Translations under genes and position numbers: made by a program | Assembly (NCBI RefSeq): GCF_009688965.1 | Contig: NZ_AP021875.1 | Span: forward strand, 4,960,001 to 5,024,000 | Source: Desulfosarcina widdelii | GTDB taxonomy: Bacteria; Desulfobacterota; Desulfobacteria; Desulfobacterales; Desulfosarcinaceae | Direction: 5' to 3' | DNA length: 64,000 nt | Notes under the pieces: model-generated | Database searches by the model: none | What the model was told of the DNA's origin: nothing | What the model saw: the letters and a program-made list of their open reading frames with translations, nothing else | Part shown: one piece after another, positions 15,652-24,276 of the stretch | Position numbering within the stretch: position 1 is the stretch's first letter | Layout: the number at the start of each line of letters is the position of its first letter

Positions 15652-18600
15652 ATGATCTGTCCCAAGTGCCACCGTGAGGCCGGCAGACAGGCTTTATCCT
15701 GCAGCAACTGTGGCTCGGTGCTGGTGCCGATGAAAGTATGCCCCCATTGCCGGAATTCGAACCCACCGGAGAGTCGATACTGCGATCAGTGCGGCACGCC
15801 GCTGAAGGACGATCCCACCAAGGAAGTCGAGAAGCTCAAAAGCGAACGCAAGCATGTTACCGTCCTGTTTTCGGACATCAACCGGTATCGGGAGATCGTC
15901 AACCGGGTCGATCCGGAAGAGATCCGGGAGGTCACCCGCCAGCTTTTCGAAGAGACGGTAAAAATTATCGCCCGTTACGACGGCCATGTCGACCGCATTT
16001 TATGGGACGGCGTCCTGGCCGTTTTCGGTATGCCGCATGCGCATGAAGACGATGCTATCCGGGCCGTCCGGGCGGCCATGGAGATCCATCGAATGGTTGC
16101 ACAATTAGAGAGCCGTCTCACCGACCGGATCGGCGTTGCATTGGCCATGCGCTCCGGCGTTGCCACCGGTCTGGTGGTTACCGGATCCGCGGAAGAGCGA
16201 ACCGGCCGGCACGGCATCACCGGTGAAACCGTGAACCTGGCCGCCCGCATCCGGGACATGGCCCGCCCGGGCGAGGTCCTGGTGGAAAGCAGCGTTTATT
16301 CGGCCGCCGCTGGCTTTTTCCGTTTTGCCCCGCGTAAACCGGTGTCGGTTAAAGGACGAACCCTTCCGGTGCTGGTGCATAGCGTGCAATCGTTGATTTC
16401 CCGGCCGGACAAGGTGCGGCGTATCCATGGGCTGAAGGCCAGGCTGGTGGGCAGAGAGCGGGAACTGAAGACAATGGAGGACGCCGCGCTCCGGCTGCAG
16501 CGCAGAGAAGGCACGGTCATCACCATATGCGGGGATGCGGGCACCGGCAAAAGCCGTTTGATCGCGGACTTCAAACGCTCCTATTGTGCACGCGACATCC
16601 GCTGGCTGGATGGCTACGCCTATGCTTACAACGGCGGTGTTCCGTACTACCCGTTTATCGACATGCTTTCGCGACTTTTCGATATCAGCGATGTCGATGG
16701 ACAGGCCATTATCGAGGCCAAGCTCCGTACCGGCATCGGTCCGCTGCTGGACGACCTGGAAGCGGTCGTTCCCTTTCTGGCCGGCTTGTATGCCATTTCT
16801 CCTTCCGAAGCCCTGCAGGCCGGTCCCGAAGTTTATAAAGCCCAGCTTCAAAATGCCTTCATCGCTTTGTTTTCGGCGCTGGCCCGCCAGGGGCCGACCA
16901 TTGTCTGCATCGAGGATCTGCATTGGGCGGATCCGTCCTCCCTGGCCCTGCTGCGGTTTATTCTCAGGGAATCTGGGCTGCCCATCTTGTTTGTCATCAG
17001 CCACCGGCCGATCCTCGATTTTCTTGGAGATCGTCACGGCCAGCGGTTGTCCTACGAACACAAAAGCATACTGCTCAAAGACCTGGATGCCCCTTCGTCA
17101 AGGGAAATGGTGCGCTCTTTGATGAACACACGGACCATACCGGCGGCATTCGAGCGGTATATTTTCTCACGTGTGGAAGGCAATCCTTTCTACCTGGAAG
17201 AGGTCGTCAACTCCCTGCTTGACAACCGCTGCCTCAAACGGATCGACGGAGGTTGGCATTTCGACGAGACCTTCGATATTTCAGATATCTCTTCCACCAT
17301 CAACGGCATTATCCACGGTCGCCTGGATCGGCTGGGGGGCGAGGCCAAGACCTTATTGCAGGAGGCATCGGTCATCGGCCGGGTGTTCCGGATCGACCTG
17401 CTGAAACGAATCACCGCTTTCCCCCAAGCCTGTTCCGGCTGCATCGCCGCCATCGAACGCATGAACCTTATTCATCGGATACCGGAGCATAAAGAACCGA
17501 CATACGGTTTCAAACATGCCATTGTCCAGGAAGTGGTATACAAGAGCTTGCTGAAAAAGGATCGGCGCATTATCCATGGGAAGATCGCCATCACACTGGA
17601 ATCCCGGTTCCAGGGCCGCCAGGACAGCATTCCCGAGCTTTTGGCGCTTCACTACGCAAACAGCGATCAGTCGCAAAAAGCGGCGGAATATCTGATCCTT
17701 TCCGGAGAGAAGAGCCTCAAAAAATACTCGGTGGAAGAATCTCACCGCTACTATGAAAAAGCATATCGGCTGTTGAGCCGAATCGAATCGCCCTCTGCCG
17801 ACGAGCAGGCCATGCTCATCGATCTGATTGTCAAATGGTACTTTACCTTTAACAAACAGGGCCTGTTTCGTGAGATGCTGGACCTGTTGCGCACTCACGA
17901 ATCCGATGTTCGAGCCTTCGGCGATGCCAGAAGAACGGGCATGTACGAGGTCTGTCTGGGATGGGCGCTGCAGCGCAGGGAATTGTTGATCGAATCCTAC
18001 GACTATCTGACACGGGCTCTGGCCGCCGGCTGGAAACTCGGAGACGATTCGCTGATCGCCTACAGCAGCGCCTGCCTGTGCTGGACGTGTGCCGACTTGG
18101 GGCGCATGGAGGAAGCCGTGGCGTTCGGGCATCAGGCGGCCGAAATTGCCCGGCGGATCGAAACCGACCATGAGTTAACCCGGTTTAATTTGACCGGTAT
18201 GGGGGTGGCGTTTATTCACGGCGGGAACCTTGCCGCCTGCTGGAAGACCGGCGAACAATTGCTCGAGTTCGGTGACGCTGTGGGAGATGTGCGAACCTTT
18301 TCCGAGGGCTACCTGCTGATGGGCAATGTCCGGATGGCAGCAGCAGATTTCGTACAGGCGGAGTTTTACCTCAAAAAGGCCATCGAGGTTGCCGTCGATC
18401 CCATTTATAGCCTCAATGCCCGTTTCTGCCTCAGTTACGTCTATTTTTCCCAGGGTAATGCGGCCCTTGCCGCCCAGACCCTCGAAACCGTCATCGACGC
18501 CACCAGAAAATCCGGCTATGAATTTGTCGGCACATCGGCCACGGCCTTTTACGGCATCGTCTCGGCCGCTATGGGCGACATGGAAAAGGGCATCTCCCTG

Positions 18601-18999
18601 GTCTGCGAACAGATCCGCAAACAACGCAAACGGGGCAAACGCAACCACGATATGATTTTTACGTACATGCTGGGCCGGTTCTACCTGGATCTGGCTCGGA
18701 AAAAGGTGCCGTTGGGAATCCGGTGCGCCGTGAAAAATGCCCGGTTTCTATTGCGCTCCCTGCCGGCGGCTTCCAGACTGGCCGAACGGTATTTGCGGGA
18801 GGCCATCGACATCGGTACCCGGATCGATGCCCGTATCCGACTGGCCCAGGCGCATTTGGATCTCGGGCGGCTCTATATGCACAAAAAACGTTTCGGCGAT
18901 GCCCGGTCCCATATTGAACAAAGCATCTCCCTGTTCGACCGCTGCGACGCCCCTATCCTGCTTGCCGAAGCTCAGGCGTTGCTGGGCAGCCTTTCCTGA
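15652..18999 (+). CDS. Zinc-ribbon/adenylate cyclase/AAA/TPR signalling protein
   Basis: A 1115-residue cytoplasmic protein. In order: two zinc-ribbon CxxC pairs (CPKC/CSNC at 3-20 and CPHC/CDQC at 30-47), a class III nucleotide cyclase domain (about 68-245), an AAA ATPase domain (Walker A GDAGTGKSRL at about 294; IEDLHWADPSSLALL as Walker B), and a long TPR region (about 700-1115). The two metal-binding aspartates of the cyclase are kept (Asp75 in FSDINRY and Asp119 in WDGVLAVFG), but nearby positions differ from the usual FADLVGFT and GDG. The layout is common for large bacterial regulators that couple ligand or protein sensing to cyclic nucleotide signalling. The methyltransferase gene follows after 23 bases. 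Confidence 0.9.
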   Translation: MICPKCHREAGRQALSCSNCGSVLVPMKVCPHCRNSNPPESRYCDQCGTPLKDDPTKEVEKLKSERKHVTVLFSDINRYREIVNRVDPEEIREVTRQLFEETVKIIARYDGHVDRILWDGVLAVFGMPHAHEDDAIRAVRAAMEIHRMVAQLESRLTDRIGVALAMRSGVATGLVVTGSAEERTGRHGITGETVNLAARIRDMARPGEVLVESSVYSAAAGFFRFAPRKPVSVKGRTLPVLVHSVQSLISRPDKVRRIHGLKARLVGRERELKTMEDAALRLQRREGTVITICGDAGTGKSRLIADFKRSYCARDIRWLDGYAYAYNGGVPYYPFIDMLSRLFDISDVDGQAIIEAKLRTGIGPLLDDLEAVVPFLAGLYAISPSEALQAGPEVYKAQLQNAFIALFSALARQGPTIVCIEDLHWADPSSLALLRFILRESGLPILFVISHRPILDFLGDRHGQRLSYEHKSILLKDLDAPSSREMVRSLMNTRTIPAAFERYIFSRVEGNPFYLEEVVNSLLDNRCLKRIDGGWHFDETFDISDISSTINGIIHGRLDRLGGEAKTLLQEASVIGRVFRIDLLKRITAFPQACSGCIAAIERMNLIHRIPEHKEPTYGFKHAIVQEVVYKSLLKKDRRIIHGKIAITLESRFQGRQDSIPELLALHYANSDQSQKAAEYLILSGEKSLKKYSVEESHRYYEKAYRLLSRIESPSADEQAMLIDLIVKWYFTFNKQGLFREMLDLLRTHESDVRAFGDARRTGMYEVCLGWALQRRELLIESYDYLTRALAAGWKLGDDSLIAYSSACLCWTCADLGRMEEAVAFGHQAAEIARRIETDHELTRFNLTGMGVAFIHGGNLAACWKTGEQLLEFGDAVGDVRTFSEGYLLMGNVRMAAADFVQAEFYLKKAIEVAVDPIYSLNARFCLSYVYFSQGNAALAAQTLETVIDATRKSGYEFVGTSATAFYGIVSAAMGDMEKGISLVCEQIRKQRKRGKRNHDMIFTYMLGRFYLDLARKKVPLGIRCAVKNARFLLRSLPAASRLAERYLREAIDIGTRIDARIRLAQAHLDLGRLYMHKKRFGDARSHIEQSISLFDRCDAPILLAEAQALLGSLS

Positions 19000-19022
19000 C
19001 AGCTACACGAAAAGGAACAGTA

Positions 19023-20108
19023 ATGACGGAAGAAGTAAAATCATTTCAGGAAAAGATGATCGCCATTCTCAATTATGGCTCGTTGAACCTGGCCATTGGG
19101 CTGGGGTATCGTGTCGGCCTTTTCGACGTCATGGATGCCGAAAATCGGCCCCGCACCGCGGCCGAAATCGCCGCCGCGGCGAACCTGGCGCCCCGCTATG
19201 TCAGGGAATGGCTGGGGGTGATGGTGTGTGGGGACATCGTGGAATTGGTTCCCGGCGACGACGGCCAGCCCTGCTTCCTGTTGCCCGAAGCCCATGGAGA
19301 TCTTCTGGCCCGCCGAGCCGGTAATGGCAATCTAGGCGTTTACACCCAGGAAATTCCACTGCTGACCGCCAGCGCCATGGAGCCGGTCGTTCAGGGATTT
19401 TTCAGCGGCGAAGGGGTTTCCTACAGCCACTATCCCGAATTCCATGATTTCATGGCACAATTGGGGGATGCCAAGCATCGCCAGGTGCTGGTCGATGTTT
19501 TTTTGCCGTCGGTTGACGATGGGTGCCTGGTGCGGGCGCTGCAACGGGGCATTGATGTATGCGATCTGGGATGTGCACAGGGTGTGGCCACGATCATCAT
19601 GGCCCAGGCCTTTCCAGCCAGCCGGTTTACCGGAATCGACATCAGCACCGAGGCTCTCGATACCGCCCGATCCGATGCCCGTGAGCAGGGCCTGGACAAC
19701 ATCCGCTTCGAACGCAGAGATGCGGCCGAACTGCGCCGTCCCAACACCCTGTCGGGCCGGTTCGATTACGTCACGGCCTTCGATGCCATTCACGACCAGA
19801 CCCGCCCTATGGAAGCGCTTCAGGGCGTTGTCGAGCTGTTGAAGGACGACGGCGCCTTTTCCATGATCGACATCGCCGCGGAAAGTGAAATCGAAGGCAA
19901 TCGCGACCATCCCATGGGGGCCTTTTTGTACACGGTCAGCCTGATGCACTGCATGCCCGTAGGGCTTCTGGATGGCGGGGCCGGTCTGGGCATGATGTGG
20001 GGGCGACAGCTGGCCGAACGGATGCTGCGACAAGCGGGATTCAGCCGGGTGGCCGTCGCACCGATCCCCAACGATCCTTTCAATCTGCACTTTTTCTGCA
20101 GAAAATAA
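19023..20108 (+). CDS. SAM-dependent methyltransferase with N-terminal winged helix
   Basis: A 361-residue protein. The N-terminal region (residues about 35-90, RTAAEIAAAANLAPRYVREWLGVMV) is a winged-helix dimerisation fold like that of O-methyltransferases. The SAM-binding core follows with motif I DLGCAQGVATIIMAQAF (about residues 180-197) and FTGIDIS. It resembles Rv2258c-type methyltransferases of unknown substrate. It is co-directional and nearly contiguous with the cyclase/AAA/TPR gene. Confidence 0.85.
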   Translation: MTEEVKSFQEKMIAILNYGSLNLAIGLGYRVGLFDVMDAENRPRTAAEIAAAANLAPRYVREWLGVMVCGDIVELVPGDDGQPCFLLPEAHGDLLARRAGNGNLGVYTQEIPLLTASAMEPVVQGFFSGEGVSYSHYPEFHDFMAQLGDAKHRQVLVDVFLPSVDDGCLVRALQRGIDVCDLGCAQGVATIIMAQAFPASRFTGIDISTEALDTARSDAREQGLDNIRFERRDAAELRRPNTLSGRFDYVTAFDAIHDQTRPMEALQGVVELLKDDGAFSMIDIAAESEIEGNRDHPMGAFLYTVSLMHCMPVGLLDGGAGLGMMWGRQLAERMLRQAGFSRVAVAPIPNDPFNLHFFCRK

Positions 20109-20163
20109 CTTTGATGAACGCGTGAAAAGTCGCTTTTCCGACCGACTCGTAAAAAAAGCTCGT

Positions 20164-20622
20164 CTACTCCGAACGAAATTTTCGATATCCCACATCGTCA
20201 TAGTACTTGAGCTTTACCGGTTTCTTGGACTCATGGGATTCGATGGCATCCGCCAAAGGGTCGTCATCGAGTCCCTCGCTAGCGGATTCGGTCGCTTCCC
20301 GTGACTCCATCACCCTGAACTCTTTCGAATGAATCAAAGAGAGGCTGCCAGGGGCTTTCGGTGCATGCAGTAGGTAGGGTTCCGCAAGCGTGGTCATGTC
20401 CGACTCGTTGCCGTTTTTATCGATTGCCGTCACTCCGAACAGGATCGGACGATCCGGCAGGGCAACATCATCAGGCAGGTCGATTTCCGTGGCATTGCCA
20501 ACGTCGATGAATTCGGAATCGTAGCCGATATTCGTGCCTTCCGACCAATACAGTCTATATCCGGTAACCGTGTCGGAATCCGAATCGTTCCAGGACAATT
20601 TGAGTTTGCGGATTTTTGCCAT
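20164..20622 (-). CDS. Fibronectin type III-like domain protein
   Basis: A 152-residue protein with no signal peptide. The first 90 residues look like a fibronectin type III fold (LKLSWNDSDSDTVTGYRLYW, FGVTAIDKNGNESDMT). The C-terminus is acidic then basic (LDDDPLADAIESHESKKPVKL) and unrecognised. A cytoplasmic FN3 domain is unusual. It lies 33 bases downstream of the TerB-like gene on the same strand. Confidence 0.7.
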   Translation of the reverse strand: MAKIRKLKLSWNDSDSDTVTGYRLYWSEGTNIGYDSEFIDVGNATEIDLPDDVALPDRPILFGVTAIDKNGNESDMTTLAEPYLLHAPKAPGSLSLIHSKEFRVMESREATESASEGLDDDPLADAIESHESKKPVKLKYYDDVGYRKFRSE

Positions 20623-20655
20623 TTGAGGTCGCTCCCCTGTCAGATGGTTAAGTGG

Positions 20656-21114
20656 TTATCCATGCAAGACCTTGAGCTTGGCGTCGATGAGCTGTTTGTG
20701 CGACAGACGAAGCAGTTTGGAGAGTTTGTTCATCAGGTAGTGCTCATGGCTGTCCATTTTCCCGTCCAGAAAGACAATTCGCCACAGGCGTTCGATCAGT
20801 TTTTCTTTTTGCGGAACGCTATAATGATCGTTGATGACACGGGCAAACTGCCATAAATCGACGCTCTCCTCCAGTTCCCGGTCCGCTTCCTTGATCAGGG
20901 CATCGGCATGGTCTCGGGAGAGACCGTATTTTTCCGTCAGCAAAGAGAGTACCTGCTGCATTTCCTCTTGAGTGAAGGTTTCATCGATGCGGCCCATTTC
21001 CAGGAACAGGGCGCAAACCGCTATCATGGCTGCCTGCTCCTCGTCCTGAGCGGCCGGGTTGCCGTTGCTGTTGGTGGTGATGTTGCCGATCAGCTGTTTG
21101 AAAAGATTGATCAT
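20656..21114 (-). CDS. TerB-like tellurite resistance family protein
   Basis: A 152-residue all-helical protein with a TerB domain (about residues 25-145: AAMIAVCALFLEMGRIDETFTQEEMQQV, LWRIVFLDGKMDSHEHYLMNKLSKLL). TerB folds bind divalent metal through acidic residues; Asp and Glu occupy the expected places (GRIDETFTQEE, LDGKMDSHE). Despite the name most members are not tellurite genes. Upstream is a 308-base gap then the response regulator. Confidence 0.82.
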   Translation of the reverse strand: MINLFKQLIGNITTNSNGNPAAQDEEQAAMIAVCALFLEMGRIDETFTQEEMQQVLSLLTEKYGLSRDHADALIKEADRELEESVDLWQFARVINDHYSVPQKEKLIERLWRIVFLDGKMDSHEHYLMNKLSKLLRLSHKQLIDAKLKVLHG

Positions 21115-21422
21115 GATATCCTTCTATGGCGGGTGAAAAGATTGTTCGTTCAAACCATGCGTTTCCCCGTCCTCTTTATTGGTTTTTGAACATAAAAACA
21201 AGATGGCACCCTGACATTGAAAGGCATTCAGCCTGCTGTTTTTTGGCTTTTGATGGGGTGTACAGGGGTATCTCTGGTCTGGTCGGGAAATCGATAGGAA
21301 AGCCATGTTGCCAGGCCTAAAGTGGAAAAACGTAAAGCGCCAGAGACGAAGAAATGGCACGCAAGAATATTGGAACCGGTCTCTATGGGCAGGAATCGGA
21401 AACGGTTGCTGAACTAAATCCG
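21115..21422. other. Intergenic region, no gene seen
   Basis: This 308-base stretch lies between the response regulator and the TerB gene, both minus strand. Frames on either strand overlap the neighbours and lack ribosome sites. It probably carries the promoter of the TerB/FN3 pair, but no clear motif stands out. Confidence 0.4.
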
Positions 21423-21773
21423 CTATCCGATCGTATTTTTCACGATCCCTACCAGTTTTTCCGGATCGAAGGGCTTTTTGACGAAGGCGATGGCGTCCTT
21501 GATGGCGTGGTCGCCATCGATGCCGCTGACGACGATGACCGGTATGTCGCGCAGTTCCTTGTCCTTGCGCAGTTTGCGATAGAAGCGGGGGCCCCACTCG
21601 CCGGGCATCTGCAAATCCAGAGTGATGAGGTCGGGTTTTTCCTGCTTGACCACGTCGAGGCCTTCCATGGTGCTGGAAGCGGAGCAGGTTTCATAGCCGT
21701 TGTCGCTGAAAACGGCTTCCAGATATTTTACCACGATGGGGTCGTCGTCGATGATAAGAATTTTTTTAGGCAT
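21423..21773 (-). CDS. Single-domain response regulator (CheY-like)
   Basis: A 116-residue receiver domain without an output domain. Acidic pocket DDD at 9-11, phosphoacceptor Asp53 in LITLDLQMPG, Thr/Ser site in VIVVSG and the lysine in AFVKKPFDPE are all present. It lies 52 bases downstream of tmcA on the same strand, so it may be read with the Tmc operon, and acts through a partner protein. Receivers near Tmc genes are also found in Desulfovibrio. Confidence 0.9.
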   Translation of the reverse strand: MPKKILIIDDDPIVVKYLEAVFSDNGYETCSASSTMEGLDVVKQEKPDLITLDLQMPGEWGPRFYRKLRKDKELRDIPVIVVSGIDGDHAIKDAIAFVKKPFDPEKLVGIVKNTIG

Positions 21774-21825
21774 GGATACCGTCCCCCCTTTTATTGGCTA
21801 TCGTTGTACTTCAGGAGCGTTTATA

Positions 21826-22206
21826 CTATCTTTTGTGGCATTCTCCGCATAGTACCGGCCCCTTCCCCTCCGCCTGATGGCACCCCTTGCAATTGGCGTG
21901 AAAGGCGTTCATCAGCGACGGCTGGCCGTCTCCTCCCTCCAGGCTGTGACAGTCCGAACAACTGGAGTCCTCCGAAGACTCGTCTTCCACGAGTTCACCG
22001 TCCTCGTAGACGTGGTGGCAAGTGGCGCAGTCGTCGATGCCGGCAATTTCGTTGTGTTCGTCGTGGACGAAAACCGAGGGTGTTCGCTGGGGATTGTCGA
22101 AGACCGAATTGTCTACGGCGGTCATGTCTTCCTGTGCCCATGTCGCGGTAATGGCCAGAACGCTTGCAATCAGAAGCGGCAGGGTGATCCGGGTGACGTT
22201 TCTCAT
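21826..22206 (-). CDS. tmcA: Tetraheme cytochrome of the Tmc complex
   Basis: A 126-residue periplasmic protein with a signal peptide (MRNVTRITLPLLIASVLAITATWA) and four CxxCH heme motifs: CATCH, CSDCH, CKGCH and CGECH. It is acidic, as expected for the type II cytochrome c3 (acidic c3) that takes electrons from hydrogenase-linked type I c3 and passes them to the Tmc membrane complex. It is the last gene of the set, 18 bases after tmcB. Identification rests on the four hemes together with the three neighbouring subunits. Confidence 0.9.
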   Translation of the reverse strand: MRNVTRITLPLLIASVLAITATWAQEDMTAVDNSVFDNPQRTPSVFVHDEHNEIAGIDDCATCHHVYEDGELVEDESSEDSSCSDCHSLEGGDGQPSLMNAFHANCKGCHQAEGKGPVLCGECHKR

Positions 22207-22224
22207 TTCTCCTCCTGGCCTTGC

Positions 22225-23559
22225 TTACTCGGGTTTTTCCATGACTTCATAAATGATGTCCCCGAAAAACTTGATATCCAATCCAATTTCGTAGTGATGA
22301 ACGATGTCTTCCAGCCCGCTGTGGCAGTTGTGGCAGGGCGCCACTAAGACCTCGGCACCTTTGGTTTTGGCTTCGAAGAGCTGTTCGGCCTTGACCCGGT
22401 TGCCTTCGATTCTTGTCATCTTGAACGGCGGGCCGGTGTTGATTACTCCCCCGCCGGCGCAGCAGCAGTAATTGTGTTCGCGATTGGGAATCATTTCGAT
22501 CACGGTTTCGCACAGAGCATGGGCCACATAACGGGCCTTTTCATGCAAACCGCCGCCGCGCACGACGTTGCAGGGGTCGTGCAACGTAATGGGTTGCTGG
22601 TATTTTTTGGCGATCTTGATGCGGCCTTCTTTGATCAGGTCATAATACAACTCGATTGCATGGACGATGGTGAAAGGCGGCGTGGCCCATCCCAGCCAGC
22701 GGTTGCCCACATCGTAAACCGAGCGAAAGGCATGGCCGCATTCCCCCATGACGATCTTTTTGACTTTAAGCCGTTCGGCCGTTTCGAAGTGGGCTCGCTT
22801 GATCCGGCCCATGATTTCGTTGTCTCCGGTGAACATGGCCATGTCGCTGTTGTCCCAACCCACCGAGGCCGGCATGGTCCAGTTGAGGCCGGCCACATGA
22901 AGGATCACCGCGGCTTGGTAGATCAACTGGGCCTGGAACTTGGGCTCCGGGGCGATGACGCTGTACATGATGTCGGCACCCTCCTTTTCTAAGGGGATGC
23001 GCAGATCGGGAATTTCGGCCTGAGCCTCTTCTTCCTGCCATTGCAGGGTGTCCGGCCATTCGTCGCCCTTGACCCACATCTGGTTCATGGTCACGGAATG
23101 GCTGTGGGCCGTGTCCTGAATATACAGCGGGGTGACGCCCAATCGGTGAATGATCCGCCGCACCACGAGCATGAGGTAGGCGATGTCGATACCGAAAGGG
23201 CAGTACTGGGCGCAGCGTTTGCACAGGTTGCACTGGGTGTGGGCGATGATGGCCGCCTGCCGGATGAATTCCGGGCTTACCCGACCCTTTTTCTTGAGCA
23301 TTTCCCAGATGGTCTGCTTGACCTTGCCCACTGGGGAGTAGTGCGGGTCGTTGTCGTGGGAAAGGTAATAGTGGCAGGCTTCCGAGCACAGACCGCAGTG
23401 GATGCAGGTGTCCACGTAGGTTTTCAACCGGGCTCCGGTTTCCGTGTCGATGACGCTGTTGATGACTTCCTGGATCTTCTCTTCGGTGAGCCGGGATATG
23501 CCGACATCGATCCCATCGTCGACGACTTCGTTTGCTTCTTTTTTTGACGGTTCCGCCAT
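22225..23559 (-). CDS. tmcB: Tmc complex iron-sulfur subunit (CCG domains)
   Basis: A 444-residue cytoplasmic-side protein like HdrD/GlpC. It has two 4Fe-4S motifs, CIHCGLCSEAC (about residue 52) and CNLCKRCAQYC (about 112), followed by cysteine-rich CCG domains that include HDPCNV, YCCCAGGGVINTG and CHNCHSGLED near the C-terminus. In the family these bind a second cluster type that handles two-electron disulfide-like chemistry or electron transfer to the sulfite reduction pathway. The gene precedes tmcA and follows tmcC. Confidence 0.92.
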   Translation of the reverse strand: MAEPSKKEANEVVDDGIDVGISRLTEEKIQEVINSVIDTETGARLKTYVDTCIHCGLCSEACHYYLSHDNDPHYSPVGKVKQTIWEMLKKKGRVSPEFIRQAAIIAHTQCNLCKRCAQYCPFGIDIAYLMLVVRRIIHRLGVTPLYIQDTAHSHSVTMNQMWVKGDEWPDTLQWQEEEAQAEIPDLRIPLEKEGADIMYSVIAPEPKFQAQLIYQAAVILHVAGLNWTMPASVGWDNSDMAMFTGDNEIMGRIKRAHFETAERLKVKKIVMGECGHAFRSVYDVGNRWLGWATPPFTIVHAIELYYDLIKEGRIKIAKKYQQPITLHDPCNVVRGGGLHEKARYVAHALCETVIEMIPNREHNYCCCAGGGVINTGPPFKMTRIEGNRVKAEQLFEAKTKGAEVLVAPCHNCHSGLEDIVHHYEIGLDIKFFGDIIYEVMEKPE

Positions 23560-23607
23560 ATCGAGAACTCCTTTTACGCTGACCGCTGGTTCAAAGGGGT
23601 AAATCGG

Positions 23608-24267
23608 CTACCAGTCCCGTGCGTGTCTCACACCCCCGAACTCCGATCCCATGTACGCCCGGGTAAAGGGCGAGAAGAGCATGTGGCTGAGCCGGGTGAA
23701 GGGAATGGCCGCCAGCATGATATCCCCGGCCAGAACGTGCAGACCCATCATCAGTGGATAATTGAACCACTGGTGATAGGCGATGAATCCGGTAACGAAA
23801 GGGGCCGCCACGATGGCCAGGATTACGTAATCCGATGCCGTGGTGACAAATTTGACTTCAGGCTGCGTGATTCTCCGGATCAGAAAGTAAACGCCCCCCA
23901 GGATGACGATCACGGTCATCCAATCGGCCACGGCGTCGGGAAGGGACCACCAGCTGATGCCGAAGGCTTCGTCCCAGAGCACCGCATGGGAGAGCAGAAA
24001 CAGGGGAACGGCGAACAGGCAGATGTGGAAGGCAAAGGTCACCACGGTGAGTACGGGCTGGCGCCGCCAGTTTACCGTTGCAAAGGGGATGATCCAGTGG
24101 AAAATGGAGCGCAGGCTGTAGCGCCAGCTCATGTAGGTGAAGATGAATCTTTCCTTTTGGGCCACCAGCCTCAACATGCTGACGATTCGGTAAATGCTGC
24201 CGCCGAAAAAGAGCAGGAAGGCCACCCATGCCAGCGGACCGCTCACGAAGTTGTAGAAGCTATGCAT
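23608..24267 (-). CDS. tmcC: Tmc complex membrane subunit (cytochrome b-like)
   Basis: A 219-residue protein with about five or six membrane helices (WVAFLLFFGGSIYRIVSML, LTVVTFAFHICLFAVPLFLLSH, WMTVIVILGGVYFLI, LAIVAAPFVTGFIAY). Histidines in the helices (HICLF, LLSHAV, MMGLHVLAGD) can ligate heme b, as in NarI/DsrM-like subunits. It links the periplasmic cytochrome to the cytoplasmic CCG protein and may couple electron flow to proton movement. It lies between tmcD and tmcB with small gaps. Confidence 0.88.
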   Translation of the reverse strand: MHSFYNFVSGPLAWVAFLLFFGGSIYRIVSMLRLVAQKERFIFTYMSWRYSLRSIFHWIIPFATVNWRRQPVLTVVTFAFHICLFAVPLFLLSHAVLWDEAFGISWWSLPDAVADWMTVIVILGGVYFLIRRITQPEVKFVTTASDYVILAIVAAPFVTGFIAYHQWFNYPLMMGLHVLAGDIMLAAIPFTRLSHMLFSPFTRAYMGSEFGGVRHARDW

Positions 24268-24276
24268 GACAATCTC

